Positions 62,965-64,000 of a stretch of 64,000 nucleotides of DNA are shown here, piece by piece. The stretch is taken from NCBI GenBank assembly GCA_027575765.1, contig JANBPT010000088.1:1-64000 (forward strand), written 5' to 3'. The DNA is from Tieghemiomyces parasiticus (Eukaryota > Kickxellomycota > Dimargaritomycetes > Dimargaritales > Dimargaritaceae). The notes under the pieces are model-generated. The model was not told the DNA's origin. It searched no databases and saw only the letters and a list, made by a program, of their open reading frames with translations. The first letter of the stretch is position 1. Each line of letters begins with the position of its first letter. Both the position numbers and the translations under genes were made by a program.

Positions 62965-63349
62965 GCGTGGAGCTGATGCATTTTTATTTGTAGGGATGCC
63001 ATTCCCAGTTTCCATCGGTTTGTCCGTTAAGTATAGGCCGGAGTATATTTCGAGGTTTTCAACATCACGCCGATCCACCATAAAAAGCTCCATTTTGAGA
63101 CATTCGGTAATTGAATCTGTGGCCGCTCGCCGCTCTTGGTTTAGTGCCAGGCGAAAACTGTCACCCTCTCCTGCCGTAGTCGGCAGCGCCTTGAGTGGGT
63201 TTGATCACTCAGTTCATTAATCCGAACAGGCCACTGGGCAGTATAAAGTTGATGGGAGTAATTATAGGGCAAACGAAAGCCAAGAAGTAGCGAGAGTAAG
63301 GGCTGGATGTAGCTGGTAAAAGGGGCAGTTGGATATTAAGCCTGCAGGA
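62965..63349. other. Convergent 3' spacer
   Basis: Lies between the stops of OLA1 and the small SPT subunit gene. No gene seen. Confidence 0.5.
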
Positions 63350-63745
63350 TTATATGGTCGTGTATTCGGTGACTTTGCTGGCAAAGTGACGGGCGTAGGT
63401 GGGAAAGTAGGTGTAGGCGGTGTAGCCCGAGAAGAACAGGCCAATGATCAGGATGGTGTTGAGGATGGACTTCTCCCAGGGCTCCAGCATATAGATGCCG
63501 GTGGTGACCTCGTACCGGTAGATACCTAGCCGCGCGGTGTGGTACAGTTTGCTTAGCGGGCCGCTGGTGGCGGGTGCGGACGGGCCCGGGGAGAGGATAT
63601 CGCTGACGGGAGGCGCTGCTGTGGCCTTGCGTTGGCGGACCTGATGTCCAGACGTGGCGGGCTCGCCGCCGGAGCTCGGTGGGCTGGGACGGTTGGTCTC
63701 CGTCTGGCTCTGGGAGGCCGCAGGGGTCGCTAGGGTAACGGGCAT
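63350..63745 (-). CDS. Small activating subunit of serine palmitoyltransferase
   Basis: A single exon encodes 131 residues. The first 75 are Pro/Ser/Thr-rich and probably disordered. The end holds the small SPT subunit signature: LGIYRYEVTTGIYMLEPWEK, with the Tyr-Met-Leu-Glu-Pro-Trp-Glu core, directly followed by a membrane helix (SILNTILIIGLFFSGYTAY) and a short tail. Such subunits (ssSPTa/b in animals, Tsc3 in yeast) sit in the ER membrane beside the LCB1/LCB2 catalytic pair, raise its activity and help set acyl-CoA chain length. The sequence is closer to the animal-type core than to yeast Tsc3. I chose the ATG at 63745; upstream in-frame sequence is low-complexity. Confidence 0.85.
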   Translation of the reverse strand: MPVTLATPAASQSQTETNRPSPPSSGGEPATSGHQVRQRKATAAPPVSDILSPGPSAPATSGPLSKLYHTARLGIYRYEVTTGIYMLEPWEKSILNTILIIGLFFSGYTAYTYFPTYARHFASKVTEYTTI

Positions 63746-64000
63746 GGCCGCAACAAATGATAGGTGCGGGATGATGACGTGTGGAAGGGGAAGCTGGGAC
63801 GAAAGGGCGTATGGGGAAGGTCCGGAACCTGAGTCTGAACACGTGCGGGGGAGAAATGCGCGAAGGACGGGCACGCTGGAATGCGGCGATGGCGGGTTAT
63901 GAGGGCGTAACCAAAGGGGAAAAGAGTGGGTATGTCGCAGCTGCAATGAAGAGAGTGGAAGGGGAGGGGGGATCAAGCGACTTCTACTAGTTGGCCATTG

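Noticed and set aside
61675..63093. A 472-codon open frame on the minus strand
   Set aside because: It is antisense to OLA1, whose motifs are unmistakable; strong GC bias at third codon positions keeps the opposite strand open.

Overview
The window is nuclear DNA of a fungus. Almost every recognisable gene carries short spliceosomal introns (about 40-200 nt, donors mostly GTAAGT, acceptors CAG or TAG), and ICE2, an ER protein known from fungi, is present. A gene that fits Zwilch, a kinetochore subunit generally missing from yeasts, together with a sepiapterin-reductase-like gene, suggests an early-diverging fungus rather than an ascomycete yeast. I cannot name the species. Coding exons are GC-rich. 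Spacers are rich in long G or C runs and microsatellites.

2.2-17 kb is a gene-dense block: an ERV2-type sulfhydryl oxidase, an unidentified coiled-coil protein, COX15, a secreted GH18-fold protein with an altered catalytic motif, a mitochondrial-looking Sel1-repeat protein, a sepiapterin reductase homologue, an Fmp32/CCDC90-type inner-membrane protein and an SLC35F-type transporter.

17-38.6 kb is mostly non-coding and AT-richer. It holds two identical tRNA-Ser(CGA) genes in opposite orientation. Between them lie a 2.74 kb element with roughly 420 bp terminal inverted repeats and two tandem 483 bp units ending next to the second tRNA. Next to this is a five-exon haem/steroid-binding (MAPR, cytochrome b5-like) gene. 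A homeodomain regulator sits at 29.4-30.4 kb. I could not identify genes in 24.2-29.4 kb or 30.4-38.7 kb apart from one weak candidate.

38.7-64 kb is again gene-dense: ZWILCH, the autophagy protease ATG4, a mitochondrially targeted malic enzyme, the PKA regulatory subunit, a Siw14/Oca-type phosphatase, FRG1, ICE2, S-(hydroxymethyl)glutathione dehydrogenase (SFA1), the OLA1 ATPase and a small activating subunit of serine palmitoyltransferase. These are housekeeping genes with no operon logic. Themes that recur are mitochondria (COX15, CCDC90, malic enzyme, OLA1 long form) and the ER/lipid system (ERV2, ICE2, small SPT subunit, MAPR).

All exon models were derived by eye from splice signals, phase and family resemblance. 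No search or alignment was run.
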